From: an uncultured Oscillospiraceae bacterium
Lineage (GTDB): Bacteria; Bacillota; Clostridia; Oscillospirales; Ruminococcaceae
DNA length: 15,355 bases
Direction: 5' to 3'
NCBI GenBank assembly: GCA_934481445.1
Contig: CAKSPC010000052.1
Span: forward strand, 1 to 15,355
This document shows positions 1 through 8,181 of the stretch, piece after piece. The translations under genes were made by a program, and so were the position numbers. Under the pieces are notes generated by a model. It was not told the DNA's origin. It ran no database searches and worked only from the letters and a program-made list of their open reading frames with translations. Each line of letters begins with the position of its first letter. The first letter of the stretch is position 1.

Positions 1-1194
1 GCTGTAAACTGCGTCAACGATTGCGTGGCCATCGCCGCCCGCCTTGCCGTCGCCGAAGCAGGCGTCGTCAATAAATGTCCAGCCCTTTTTAATGAACTGC
101 GAAAAATGCAGCGACATGAAAAATCCCGCGTCGAGATCATAATAACCGCTCCACGGAGTATTCGCAGTGATAAGCTGCTTGTGGCAGTATGTAACGCCGT
201 CATAATATGCGGATACAACGGGCTGATATTCGTACAGGGTCATATATCCGCCGGGATACATGGTTATGATTCTGTTCGCAACGTCGAGCAGGCCGTTTAT
301 GTTGGACATCCCCGAACCATTTCCATCAAAACGCCATGTTCCTGCAGCGTATTCCATGGGAGAGCTTGCCTCGCTGAACCATACTTCCTTGCCATATTCA
401 TCCGCGAACTTCTGCACTGTGTCAGTCGACCATGACGTATAATGGCTTCCGAGAACGTCAACGGCGTTCATAAGCTCTTCGTCCTTCTTCATCTTCTCGG
501 CGATGTTCCAACTGCAAACCTCATCTGCGGCAACTATCTTTATCGCGGAGTAGTCATAAGGGCAGTCGGTTTCCGCCTTGAGCGCCTTGGAAAGGTACTT
601 TACCCAGTCGGGGTCTATCGCCCTTTCGTTGCGCACGGCACTGACATAATCGAACTTAATGCCGTAGGTTTCGTATGCGGCGTCAAGGGTTTCCTTGTAC
701 CACTTATATCTTGCCGCGTATACATCTTCGGAATTTGTGACCCACAGCGGCTCGCTCCAGTAAAGCATATCCAGCGTAAGATCGGGGTTGACTTTCTGCG
801 CGTCCGCTGCGAGCTGATAGCCTGCCCCGCGGGTAACATCCGTCTCTTCATCCTCGGTGCGCTTTACGTTAGGCTCCGTGCCGGATGAGGAGTTGATATC
901 CGCGCCCATCTCAAGCTTGAGGTGATTTATTCCGACGCCGCTGTCGCCGAACATATATTCAAGCAGTTCCCAGTATGCATCGGGATTTTCCGCTTTATAA
1001 TCAAGGAGAAGCCGCGAGGAATTGTTTCCGCTTACCATGCCTGCGCCGCGGTAGCGCTTGTTTGCGGCAAGTTCTGCATTATTGCCGTCGATAGTAACAT
1101 TCATTGTCTTTCCCTCCGCAAATACGTTTGTCGGAAGCGCTGTCGATGCAATTGAAGCACACACCGCAGCGGCTATGATTTTTTTAAGTTTCAC
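1..1194 (-). CDS. Secreted GH59-like beta-galactosidase (galactocerebrosidase fold), C-terminus beyond the left edge
   Basis: This partial gene has 398 codons and no stop; it runs off the left edge. It starts at GTG (1192-1194), 8 nt after a strong GGAGG, and nothing in frame upstream fits better. Residues 1-26 form a signal peptide: basic KLKK, an Ala-rich core and a VFA cleavage site, so the product is probably secreted. The mature part follows the GH59 pattern: RYRGAGMVSG and SRLLLDY near 48-66, HLKLEMGADINSSSGTEP near 91-108, and NERAID with the likely acid/base Glu190. WFSEA holds the likely nucleophile Glu275, followed by GGYMTLYEYQPV and NTPWSGYY. The spacing of the two Glu residues resembles that of mammalian GALC. 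The family hydrolyses terminal beta-galactosides. Bacterial members presumably act on plant galactans or arabinogalactans rather than sphingolipids, which is inference. The gene has its own promoter downstream of the AraC gene. A GH30-like assignment is the main alternative. Confidence 0.85.
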   Translation of the reverse strand, partial: MKLKKIIAAAVCASIASTALPTNVFAEGKTMNVTIDGNNAELAANKRYRGAGMVSGNNSSRLLLDYKAENPDAYWELLEYMFGDSGVGINHLKLEMGADINSSSGTEPNVKRTEDEETDVTRGAGYQLAADAQKVNPDLTLDMLYWSEPLWVTNSEDVYAARYKWYKETLDAAYETYGIKFDYVSAVRNERAIDPDWVKYLSKALKAETDCPYDYSAIKIVAADEVCSWNIAEKMKKDEELMNAVDVLGSHYTSWSTDTVQKFADEYGKEVWFSEASSPMEYAAGTWRFDGNGSGMSNINGLLDVANRIITMYPGGYMTLYEYQPVVSAYYDGVTYCHKQLITANTPWSGYYDLDAGFFMSLHFSQFIKKGWTFIDDACFGDGKAGGDGHAIVDAVYS

Positions 1195-1223
1195 AACAGA
1201 TACCTCCTTTTCGGTACAGCTTT

Positions 1224-1252
1224 ATTATATACCGTAAAAGGAGTTTTTTCAA
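1224..1252 (-). promoter_or_regulatory. Sigma-A-type promoter of the GH59-like gene
   Basis: Reading the minus strand, -35 TTGAAA (1247-1252) is followed by exactly 17 nt and -10 TATAAT (1224-1229), a perfect -10 box. Transcription should start near 1217, giving a short leader that contains the AGGAGG. CCGATTGA overlaps the -35 and recurs at the GH127 promoter. Short inverted arms CGGTA/TACCG (1212-1216 and 1230-1234) flank the -10. Recognised by pattern only; no transcript data. Confidence 0.8.
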
Positions 1253-1291
1253 TCGGAAATATTGTAGAAAAATATTAATATTTGAACATTA

Positions 1292-2113
1292 TCACTTCTG
1301 CTCGGAACCGCGGTGTCTGCGGTATTCTCCCGGGGTGACTCCTACATATCTCTTAAATACCGTGCCGAAATAGGTAGGGTCGGTATAGCCGCATTCCTCG
1401 CCCACGCGGGAAACCGGCTCGGTTGTGTTGCAGAGAAGCAATTTTGCATGGGAAATACGCCTGCGGGCAATGTACTCCATAGGGCGCATATTCATCCTGT
1501 TTCTGAACACGCGGCAAAAATGCTGAAGCGAAACCTCCGAGAGTGATGCAAGTTTTTCCAGCGGGATATCCTCGGTATAGTGCCCCTCGATATATTCCAC
1601 AGCGCTTTGCAGCAGGCTCCCCGCATACCCCGCAGACCGATGATCGTCAATAAGTATCGACCGAGTTTCAAGGATGAGATCGTACACAAGGCGGGAGCAC
1701 TTCTCGCCGCCCCCGATGGGATCCTTTGCGGCGTCGAACAGCTTGTTGAATATTTCGATCAGCACGGAAATATCTCCATCGGCGCATAGATACGGCTGAA
1801 ACCCCATGGATCGCATCAGCGATCCCAGCTCTCCCCCTCTGAAAACCACCCAGCAGGTCGTCCAGTCGTTTTCCTGCGGATAGTATTCATGCGGAACAAA
1901 CGGCGAAAGGTAAAACACACTGCCCGCCGTCTGTATATATGTATTACCGCCGACTTTGAGCACGCCCTTTCCCGAACGGGTAAACAATATCTGGTGCGAA
2001 ACCAGCCCATTGGAACGCTCGACCCTGTACTCGGGCTCGCACACGCCGATTCCCGTAAGATAGAACGGGAGCCAGAATTCATTTCCCACTATCGGATAAA
2101 CAGCATCTACCAT
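1292..2113 (-). CDS. AraC-family transcriptional regulator
   Basis: This gene encodes a 273-residue, one-component cytoplasmic sugar-responsive regulator. Residues about 10-95 look like the AraC-type cupin sensor domain (GKGVLKVGG, SVFYLSPFVPHEYYP, WVVFRG). Residues about 170-268 hold the double helix-turn-helix: DIPLEKLASLSEVSLQHFCRVF, then EECGYTDPTYFGTVFKRYVGVTPGEYRR, the classic AraC C-terminal signature. I chose ATG at 2113, preceded by GGGGTG. A GTG three codons upstream (2122) would lie inside that ribosome site. Its gene sits between the GH59-like gene and the divergent GH127 operon, so control of both is likely but unproven. Its predicted transcription start near 2124 leaves only about 11 nt of leader, so either the true start site differs or translation relies on a truncated site. 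The effector is unknown; an arabinose- or galactose-containing saccharide is a guess from the neighbours. Confidence 0.92.
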   Translation of the reverse strand: MVDAVYPIVGNEFWLPFYLTGIGVCEPEYRVERSNGLVSHQILFTRSGKGVLKVGGNTYIQTAGSVFYLSPFVPHEYYPQENDWTTCWVVFRGGELGSLMRSMGFQPYLCADGDISVLIEIFNKLFDAAKDPIGGGEKCSRLVYDLILETRSILIDDHRSAGYAGSLLQSAVEYIEGHYTEDIPLEKLASLSEVSLQHFCRVFRNRMNMRPMEYIARRRISHAKLLLCNTTEPVSRVGEECGYTDPTYFGTVFKRYVGVTPGEYRRHRGSEQK

Positions 2114-2130
2114 TTTTATCACCCCAATTT

Positions 2131-2159
2131 ATTGTATCATATTCGCCGAAATAATGCAA
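2131..2159 (-). promoter_or_regulatory. Promoter of the AraC-family regulator
   Basis: On the minus strand, -35 TTGCAT (2154-2159), a 17-nt spacer and -10 TACAAT (2131-2136) precede the regulator. The box lies back to back with the divergent GH127 promoter: only 7 bp (2160-2166) separate the two -35 elements. One bound protein could therefore affect both. The match is moderate, and the implied leader is very short. Confidence 0.6.
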
Positions 2160-2166
2160 CAACCGA

Positions 2167-2195
2167 TTGACAACAGACCCTCCTTGTGGTAAAAT
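2167..2195 (+). promoter_or_regulatory. Promoter of the GH127-GGDEF-GH3-GH2 operon
   Basis: A perfect -35 TTGACA (2167-2172) is followed by 17 nt and -10 TAAAAT (2190-2195). Transcription should begin near 2202, giving a leader of about 24 nt with GGAGGA (2215-2220) before the GH127 ATG. The near-consensus boxes suggest strong basal activity, or repression when the substrate is absent. CCGATTGA (2163-2170) overlapping the -35 matches the GH59 promoter. Confidence 0.8.
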
Positions 2196-2225
2196 TAAAA
2201 TACCATATTATTGCGGAGGAATACC

Positions 2226-4136
2226 ATGAAAATACAAACCCAACTGCACCGGTCCTCATTCAGAAGCAGCGACGGATTTATCGAAAAATACCGCAGACTA
2301 ATAAGGAATACGGTAATACCGTACCAGTACAGTGTTCTCTCCGACAAGGCGGAGGGCGCGGAGAAATCGCACGTTATTGACAACTTCCGCAATGCCGCAA
2401 ACGCCCTGCACGGCGGTGACGTCGGCGACGGATTTTACGGCATGGTATTCCAGGACAGCGACGCCGCGAAGTGGCTCGAAGCCGTGGCATACAGCCTTGC
2501 CGCAGAAAAGAACGACGACCTCGAAAAAACAGCGGACGCCCTTATCGACCTCATTGAAGCTGCACAGGACAAGGACGGATACCTTGACACATATTTTACT
2601 ATAAAAGACCGCGACAAGCGCTGGACAAACCTGCTGGAGGGTCACGAGCTTTACTGCGCCGGACACATGATGGAAGCCGCCTGCGCTTATTACGAAGCGA
2701 CAGGAAAGGACAAGCTGCTGCGGGTTATGGAACGCAACGCGCAGTGTATTTACGACCATTTTATGCAGGAGGGAACGCTTGAATACAGCGCCTTTCCCGG
2801 TCATCCCGAGGTTGAGCTTGCCCTTATGAAAATGTACCGCACCACGGGCAACGAGAAATATCTCAAGCTTGCCCGGCATTTTGTAGATGTCCGCGGTAAG
2901 GATCCTCATTTCTACGAAAAAGAAAAGGAAAAGCGCAACTGGACGGTATGGGGAAATAATCCCTCCGACACGAACTATTCTCAGGCATTTGCCCCCGTAC
3001 GCAGGCAGGACACCGCGGTGGGTCATGCCGTAAGGGCGGTTTACCTTTACACAGCCATGGCAGACCTTGCGGGAAACGACGATGACAAGGAGCTGCTTTC
3101 CGCCTGCGAAAAGCTTTGGGACAGCATCACCCGCCGCAGAATGTACGTTACGGGCGGAATAGGCTCAACTGTATGCGGCGAAGCTTTCACGGCGGACTAC
3201 GACCTGCCCGGCGACACCGTTTATGCGGAAACCTGCGCTTCGATAGGACTTATTTTCTTCGCCTCGAGAATGCTTGAAAACAATGTTGACAGCAGATATT
3301 CCGACGTGATGGAGCGTGCATTCTATAATACCGTGCTCGGCGGTATGCAGCTTGACGGAAAGAGGTTTTTCTATGTTAATCCGCTGGAGGTAATCCCCGG
3401 CATTGCGCACAAGACCGCTACACACTGGCACGTTCTTCCCGAGCGTCCGAAGTGGTATGCCTGCGCCTGCTGCCCTCCGAACGTTGCAAGGCTGATATCT
3501 TCTTTTGAAAAATACGCATTCGGCGAGAATTCAACGACGGGTTACATCCATCTGTATGCAAACGGAACAGTTTCCTTTAAAAACGGCGCGGTTGTCACCT
3601 GCGAAACGGAATACCCCTACGGATTTACGATAAAGCTTTCCGTATCCGGCAGCGGCGAGATAGCTGTAAGGCTGCCGAAATGGAGCAGAAAGCATGACCT
3701 TTTCCTCAACGGCAGCGAATGCCCGTGCATAATCAGAAAGGGCTACGCATATATCAGTGCGCACGACGGCGACGTCATCACGCTTGAACTTTCGGACAAA
3801 CCGTACTACGTTTATCCCTCGGCAAAGGTACCCGACCTTTCGGGGCAGGCTGCGGTGTGCAGAGGTCCTTTGGTATACTGCTTCGAGGGCGTTGACAATA
3901 ACGGTGATGTGCTTTCCCTTTCGATAGATACAAACAAAAATCCGACCGTTTCCGAATTTAACGAAACGCTCGGCGCAGATACATTAAAAGTTCCCGCACT
4001 TCGGGCGAGGGTTTCGGACGAGCTGTATTCATCCGAGAAGCCCGTGCTGACGCCGTGCGAGGCTGTCGCAGTGCCGTACTATACATGGGGAAATCGCGGG
4101 GAAAATCAGATGAAGGTCTGGCTGGCAGAAAAATAA
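2226..4136 (+). CDS. GH127 family beta-L-arabinofuranosidase (DUF1680 type)
   Basis: The product is a 636-residue cytoplasmic glycosidase that should release L-arabinose from terminal beta-L-arabinofuranosides, as found on plant hydroxyproline-rich glycoproteins and some pectic side chains. An (alpha/alpha)6-barrel occupies roughly residues 10-430. YAETCASIG holds Glu335 and Cys337, and CACCPPNVARL holds Cys413, Cys415 and Cys416. Compared with HypBA1 of Bifidobacterium, Glu335, Cys337, Cys415 and Cys416 fit the zinc-liganding and cysteine-nucleophile positions, with Cys415 the likely nucleophile. The remainder is beta-rich and typical of the family. No signal peptide is seen. Translation starts at ATG 2226, 5 nt after GGAGGA; a TTG in frame at 2211 would precede that site. 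It is the first gene of the operon, 23 nt before the GGDEF gene. GH146 is related and cannot be fully excluded without alignment. Confidence 0.9.
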   Translation: MKIQTQLHRSSFRSSDGFIEKYRRLIRNTVIPYQYSVLSDKAEGAEKSHVIDNFRNAANALHGGDVGDGFYGMVFQDSDAAKWLEAVAYSLAAEKNDDLEKTADALIDLIEAAQDKDGYLDTYFTIKDRDKRWTNLLEGHELYCAGHMMEAACAYYEATGKDKLLRVMERNAQCIYDHFMQEGTLEYSAFPGHPEVELALMKMYRTTGNEKYLKLARHFVDVRGKDPHFYEKEKEKRNWTVWGNNPSDTNYSQAFAPVRRQDTAVGHAVRAVYLYTAMADLAGNDDDKELLSACEKLWDSITRRRMYVTGGIGSTVCGEAFTADYDLPGDTVYAETCASIGLIFFASRMLENNVDSRYSDVMERAFYNTVLGGMQLDGKRFFYVNPLEVIPGIAHKTATHWHVLPERPKWYACACCPPNVARLISSFEKYAFGENSTTGYIHLYANGTVSFKNGAVVTCETEYPYGFTIKLSVSGSGEIAVRLPKWSRKHDLFLNGSECPCIIRKGYAYISAHDGDVITLELSDKPYYVYPSAKVPDLSGQAAVCRGPLVYCFEGVDNNGDVLSLSIDTNKNPTVSEFNETLGADTLKVPALRARVSDELYSSEKPVLTPCEAVAVPYYTWGNRGENQMKVWLAEK

Positions 4137-4159
4137 ATACAAGCAAAGGGAGCAGCATT

Positions 4160-6046
4160 ATGTTCAAGGGCAGGAAAAATTACAGGCTTCTCGGTATATG
4201 CGGAGCAAAGATGGCAAACGAGGACGTAAAAAATACAGTTGATTCTATATGCCGTGTGGCGACAGAGCACGGATGGAAAGTCATGCTTTTTATGTCGTTT
4301 TCAGACCTGTTCAATAAAAACGGCGAAACCGCGGGCGAAGCAGGTATATTCAAACTTGTGAATGCCGAGCTGCTGGACGCGCTGATAATACTTCCGCAGT
4401 CGATACAAAACGATGATGTTTGCAGAATGATAATCGGATATGCAGAAAGTACGGGAATTCCCACGATAACCATTGATAAAAAGATTCCCGATACGCCCTG
4501 CATACGCTTCGGCTATCTCTCGGCTTTCGAGCAGATAGTGCGGCATATTGTCGAATATCACGGATGCCGCAGGGTCAATTTTATTGCGGGATTTAAGGGA
4601 AACGAGCTTTCGGAAGCGCGCATTGAATGCTACAAAAATATTCTCTCGGAAAATAATATCCCCTTTGACGAAAACAGACTGGGCTACGGCGATTTCTGGG
4701 AAGCTCCCACCATACAGGTTATGGACAAATTTATGAACAGCGGTCTGCCGCTACCCGAAGCGATAATATGCTGCAACGATTCCATGGCGATAACAGCCTG
4801 CCAGTATCTGTATCACCACAATATAAAAGTGCCCGACGATGTCATCGTAACGGGATTTGACGGCATAGAACTTGAAAAATACTATCAGCCGCGGCTTACG
4901 ACCGCTTCGATAGATTTTTCCGCGATAGGCCGCGCCGCTGTTGCTCTTGTGGAGGACATGATAAGCGGAAAGCGCGATACCGTGGACACAACGATCCCGT
5001 ATAAAATGCACATTGCCCAGTCCTGCGGATGCAAGGAAATCAATTCCGAAAACCCATGCGACAAGATACTGAAGCTTTACGACCGTGTCGGCAATGCGGA
5101 ATGGCACGAGGACTTCATGTTCAGTTATGTCAGAAAAGCAACCGCCTGCTCTACACTCAGCGACGTTGCAAAAATAATGAAAAAATACGGCGACTACTGC
5201 GAGTGGTTCTGCATAAACACCGATATATTTGATGAAAAACCCGACGGATGCCGCTTCCATGATGTATTCACGGAAAATGTAAATGCGTTTATGATAAGGG
5301 AGTTTGACGAGCTGAATTCGGACGGGGTTGTTTTCCCTGTGAGGGAGCTCCTGCCCGACATGGAAAGTGTGCTGGAAAAGCACGACATACTGTTCTTCTC
5401 CCCGATACATTTTGTAGAGGATGTGCTCGGCTACACCTGCGCCGCCATCAGCTATGCGGAAGAATCCATATACGCAAACAGGCGCAGATACATAAGCGAC
5501 ACCACGCAGATACTTGAAAACCTTATAAACCGCACCCGCCTTGAACGCGTCAATTCCGAGCTTGCAGAAATGCACGTTCACGATCCGCTTACGGGTCTGC
5601 TGAACAGAAGAGGGTTCTATAAGAAATTCGCAAAACTCAAAAGCGGAACAGTCTATGTTTTCTCGCTGGACATGGACGGGCTCAAATACATCAACGACAA
5701 CTTTGGTCACAGCGAGGGCGACAGCGCGATAAAAACCGTCGCGAATGCGCTTATGTCCGTTTCGGCGGAAAGCACTGTGTGCTCGCGTTTCGGCGGGGAT
5801 GAGTTTGCGGTGATAGGCGGCGAGGAGGACTTCTCCCCCGAAAAGTACATCAGAGATGTTCGGGAATATCTTGCGGAATACAACAAAAACTCAGGCAAGC
5901 CCTACCCCGTCGGGATAAGCTGCGGCTGGGAAACGGCGAATATCATCTCAGGCTGCGATATCGACGAGATAATAAAAACCGCCGACGCGCGTATGTACGA
6001 GGACAAACGCAGCCGAAAAGCAGGCAGAGATCAGATAGGGAAATAA
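4160..6046 (+). CDS. LacI-type sugar-binding domain / GAF-like / GGDEF diguanylate cyclase
   Basis: This 628-residue cytoplasmic protein joins a ligand sensor to a cyclic-di-GMP synthase. Residues about 8-290 form a periplasmic-binding-protein fold of LacI/PurR type (AIICCNDSMA at 200-209; VTGFDGIELEKYYQPRLTT at 230-248; IGRAAVALVEDMISGK). It has neither the LacI helix-turn-helix nor a signal peptide or membrane segment. Residues about 310-450 look GAF-like, then a helical linker leads into GGDEF at about 465-615. The cyclase has DPLTGLLNRRGF (475-486), metal-ligand Asp504, N512, GHSEGD and an intact GGDEF at 545-549, so it should be active. The inhibitory RxxD I-site before GGDEF is absent (AEST instead). 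ATG 4160 follows GGGAG by 7 nt. Lying second in a glycosidase operon, it may report intracellular sugar or oligosaccharide to c-di-GMP signalling. The ligand is unknown. No c-di-GMP receptor is recognisable in the window. Confidence 0.9.
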   Translation: MFKGRKNYRLLGICGAKMANEDVKNTVDSICRVATEHGWKVMLFMSFSDLFNKNGETAGEAGIFKLVNAELLDALIILPQSIQNDDVCRMIIGYAESTGIPTITIDKKIPDTPCIRFGYLSAFEQIVRHIVEYHGCRRVNFIAGFKGNELSEARIECYKNILSENNIPFDENRLGYGDFWEAPTIQVMDKFMNSGLPLPEAIICCNDSMAITACQYLYHHNIKVPDDVIVTGFDGIELEKYYQPRLTTASIDFSAIGRAAVALVEDMISGKRDTVDTTIPYKMHIAQSCGCKEINSENPCDKILKLYDRVGNAEWHEDFMFSYVRKATACSTLSDVAKIMKKYGDYCEWFCINTDIFDEKPDGCRFHDVFTENVNAFMIREFDELNSDGVVFPVRELLPDMESVLEKHDILFFSPIHFVEDVLGYTCAAISYAEESIYANRRRYISDTTQILENLINRTRLERVNSELAEMHVHDPLTGLLNRRGFYKKFAKLKSGTVYVFSLDMDGLKYINDNFGHSEGDSAIKTVANALMSVSAESTVCSRFGGDEFAVIGGEEDFSPEKYIRDVREYLAEYNKNSGKPYPVGISCGWETANIISGCDIDEIIKTADARMYEDKRSRKAGRDQIGK

Positions 6047-6086
6047 TCATAACCTACAATCACAAATCATAAAACGAGGAGAAAAA

Positions 6087-8177
6087 ATGAAAAAATATCT
6101 TGACCAGACGCTTTCTCCGCAGGAGCGTGCGGAAGCGCTTGTAAACGAAATGACCATTGAGGAAGCCGCCTCACAGCTAAGGTACGACGCCCCTGCGATT
6201 GAGCGGCTCGGCGTGCCGGAATACAACTGGTGGAACGAGGGCATTCATGGCCTTGCCCGCAGCGGTACGGCAACGATGTTCCCACAGGCAATAGGTCTTG
6301 CCGCCATGTTCGATACGGATCTTGTCAACCGCGCAGCGGACATCACCTCCACCGAAGCGAGGGCGAAATACAACGAATATTCCAGGCGCGGCGACAGGGA
6401 TATTTACAAAGGACTCACCCTCTGGGCGCCTAATATAAACATCTTCCGTGACCCGCGCTGGGGCAGAGGGCACGAAACCTACGGCGAGGATCCGTTTCTC
6501 ACGGCGGAATGCGGCAAAGCTTTTGTAAAGGGGCTTCAGGGCAGCGGAAAGGTGATGAAAACCTCCGCCTGCGCAAAGCACTTCGCGGTGCACAGCGGCC
6601 CCGAATCCCTGCGGCATGAGTTCAACGCGGAGGTAAATGCAAAGGATATGTCGGAAACATATCTTTACGCATTTGAGGAGCTTGTGAAATACGCAAGGGT
6701 CGAAAGCGTGATGGGCGCGTACAACTGCGTCGGCGGGGAGCCTGCCTGCGCCAACAGCTTCCTTATGGGCAAGCTGAAAGAATGGGGATTTGACGGACAC
6801 TTTGTATCCGACTGCTGGGCGATACAGGATTTTCATATGCATCACAGGGTAACATCCTCCCCTATTGAGTCCGCGGCAATGGCCCTGAAAGCGGGCTGCG
6901 ACATGAACTGCGGCTGCACTTACGCATATCTCCTCGCGGCGCTGGAAAAGGGGCTTATTTCCGAAGAGGATATCCGCCGCTCCTGCGTCAAGCTGATGAG
7001 GGCGCGCATAAGGCTCGGAATGTTCGACGATTCCACCGAATACGACAAGATACCGTACGGGATTGTTTCCTGCCCAGAACACAAGCAGGCGGCATACAGC
7101 TGCGCACAGAGATCAATGGTGCTGCTGAAAAACAACGGCATCCTGCCGCTTAACGAAAGCGACGTGAAAACCATCGCGGTGATAGGTCCGAACGCGGACA
7201 GCAGGACGGCTCTTGAGGGCAACTACAACGGCACCGCCGACAGGTACGTTACATTCCTCGAAGGCATTGAGGACAGATTCAGCGGCCGCGTGCTGTATGC
7301 CGAGGGCTGCCACCTCTACAAGGACAGGGTTTCGGGGCTTGCAAAAAGCGGCGACAGATATGCTGAAGCGGAAGCCGCCGCGGCAAATTCCGATGTGGTC
7401 ATTCTCTGCCTGGGGCTTGACGCCACAATCGAGGGCGAAGAGGGCGACACGGGCAACGAGTTTTCCTCTGGGGATAAAAACGACCTGCGCCTGCCCGAGA
7501 GCCAGCGCATTCTCGCGGAGAAAATAACCGCGCTCGGAAAGCCCGTGATAATCGTATGCGCCGCAGGAAGCTCAATAAATACCGAGGTATGCTCCGACGC
7601 ACTGATACATGCATGGTATCCCGGCTCTGAAGGCGGAAAGGCGCTTGCAGATATTATTTTCGGCGATGTATCCCCCTCGGGAAAGCTGCCTGTTACATTC
7701 TACGAAACCGCAGAGAAGCTGCCCGATTTCACCGACTATTCCATGAAAAACAGGACATACCGCTATACGACGGACAACATTCTGTTCCCGTTCGGATATG
7801 GCCTGACCTACGGCAACGTGAAAGTAACGGCGCTTGAATACAAATGCGGAAAGGCAAGCGTTACGGCGGTAAACCACGGAAGGACCACCGAGGACGTTAT
7901 TGAGCTGTATATTAAGGCTCACGACGGAAACGCAACGCCTAATCCCTGCCTGTGCGGCTTCAAGCGAATATTCATCAGAGAAAACGAAGAAATAACATTC
8001 GATATCCCGCTTTCCGAAAAAGTGTTTACGGTCATAAATGAAAACGGCGAGCGCATACGCCCCGACTGCGGATATACCCTGTATGCGGGCACACATCAAC
8101 CGGATATGCTCAGCACAAGCCTTTGCGGCAGCGACTGCGTAAACATTGAAATAACTTCAGAAACGGAAGGAAAATAA
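6087..8177 (+). CDS. GH3 family glycosidase, probably beta-xylosidase/beta-glucosidase type
   Basis: This is a 696-residue intracellular exo-glycosidase acting by retention. The N-terminal barrel carries YNWWNEGIHG (46-55), typical of the beta-xylosidase/alpha-arabinofuranosidase branch of GH3. It then has RDPRWGRGHETYGEDP near 121-136, KHFAVHSGPE near 164-173, and FVSDCWAIQDF with the predicted nucleophile Asp242. The alpha/beta sandwich domain follows, with IEGEEGDTG at 448-456, where one of Glu449, Glu451 or Glu452 is the probable acid/base. A C-terminal Fn3-like domain occupies about 590-680. Length fits family members without a PA14 insert. No signal peptide is present. The start ATG follows GAGGAG closely, 40 nt after the GGDEF gene, and the stop is only 4 nt before the GH2 gene, so it is translated from the operon mRNA. 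Substrate (xyloside, glucoside or arabinoside) cannot be decided from sequence alone. Confidence 0.92.
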   Translation: MKKYLDQTLSPQERAEALVNEMTIEEAASQLRYDAPAIERLGVPEYNWWNEGIHGLARSGTATMFPQAIGLAAMFDTDLVNRAADITSTEARAKYNEYSRRGDRDIYKGLTLWAPNINIFRDPRWGRGHETYGEDPFLTAECGKAFVKGLQGSGKVMKTSACAKHFAVHSGPESLRHEFNAEVNAKDMSETYLYAFEELVKYARVESVMGAYNCVGGEPACANSFLMGKLKEWGFDGHFVSDCWAIQDFHMHHRVTSSPIESAAMALKAGCDMNCGCTYAYLLAALEKGLISEEDIRRSCVKLMRARIRLGMFDDSTEYDKIPYGIVSCPEHKQAAYSCAQRSMVLLKNNGILPLNESDVKTIAVIGPNADSRTALEGNYNGTADRYVTFLEGIEDRFSGRVLYAEGCHLYKDRVSGLAKSGDRYAEAEAAAANSDVVILCLGLDATIEGEEGDTGNEFSSGDKNDLRLPESQRILAEKITALGKPVIIVCAAGSSINTEVCSDALIHAWYPGSEGGKALADIIFGDVSPSGKLPVTFYETAEKLPDFTDYSMKNRTYRYTTDNILFPFGYGLTYGNVKVTALEYKCGKASVTAVNHGRTTEDVIELYIKAHDGNATPNPCLCGFKRIFIRENEEITFDIPLSEKVFTVINENGERIRPDCGYTLYAGTHQPDMLSTSLCGSDCVNIEITSETEGK

Positions 8178-8181
8178 CACA

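Noticed and set aside
2114..2122. AraC-family start at GTG 2122
   Set aside because: It would overlap the GGGGTG that serves ATG 2113 and lie nearly at the predicted transcription start.
2155..2175. Catabolite-repression (cre) site between the divergent promoters
   Set aside because: The segment around CAACCGATTGACA resembles the cre consensus only if one base is skipped, so it does not meet the pattern.
2298..3026. Long open frame (242 codons) antisense to the GH127 gene
   Set aside because: It is a mirror of the codon periodicity of a well-supported enzyme gene; its product looks like no family and it lacks a proper ribosome site.
4055..4159. Longer N-terminus for the GGDEF protein beginning at 4055 inside GH127
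   Set aside because: It would overlap GH127 by about 80 nt and add 35 non-conserved residues, whereas ATG 4160 has GGGAG at proper spacing.
4751..5710. 319-codon open frame antisense to the sensor-GGDEF gene
   Set aside because: The sense frame encodes conserved motifs throughout; the antisense product has no recognisable domain and is an open-frame artefact of codon bias.
6177..7082. 301-codon open frame antisense to the GH3 gene
   Set aside because: It overlaps the conserved GH3 catalytic barrel and has no recognisable features of its own.
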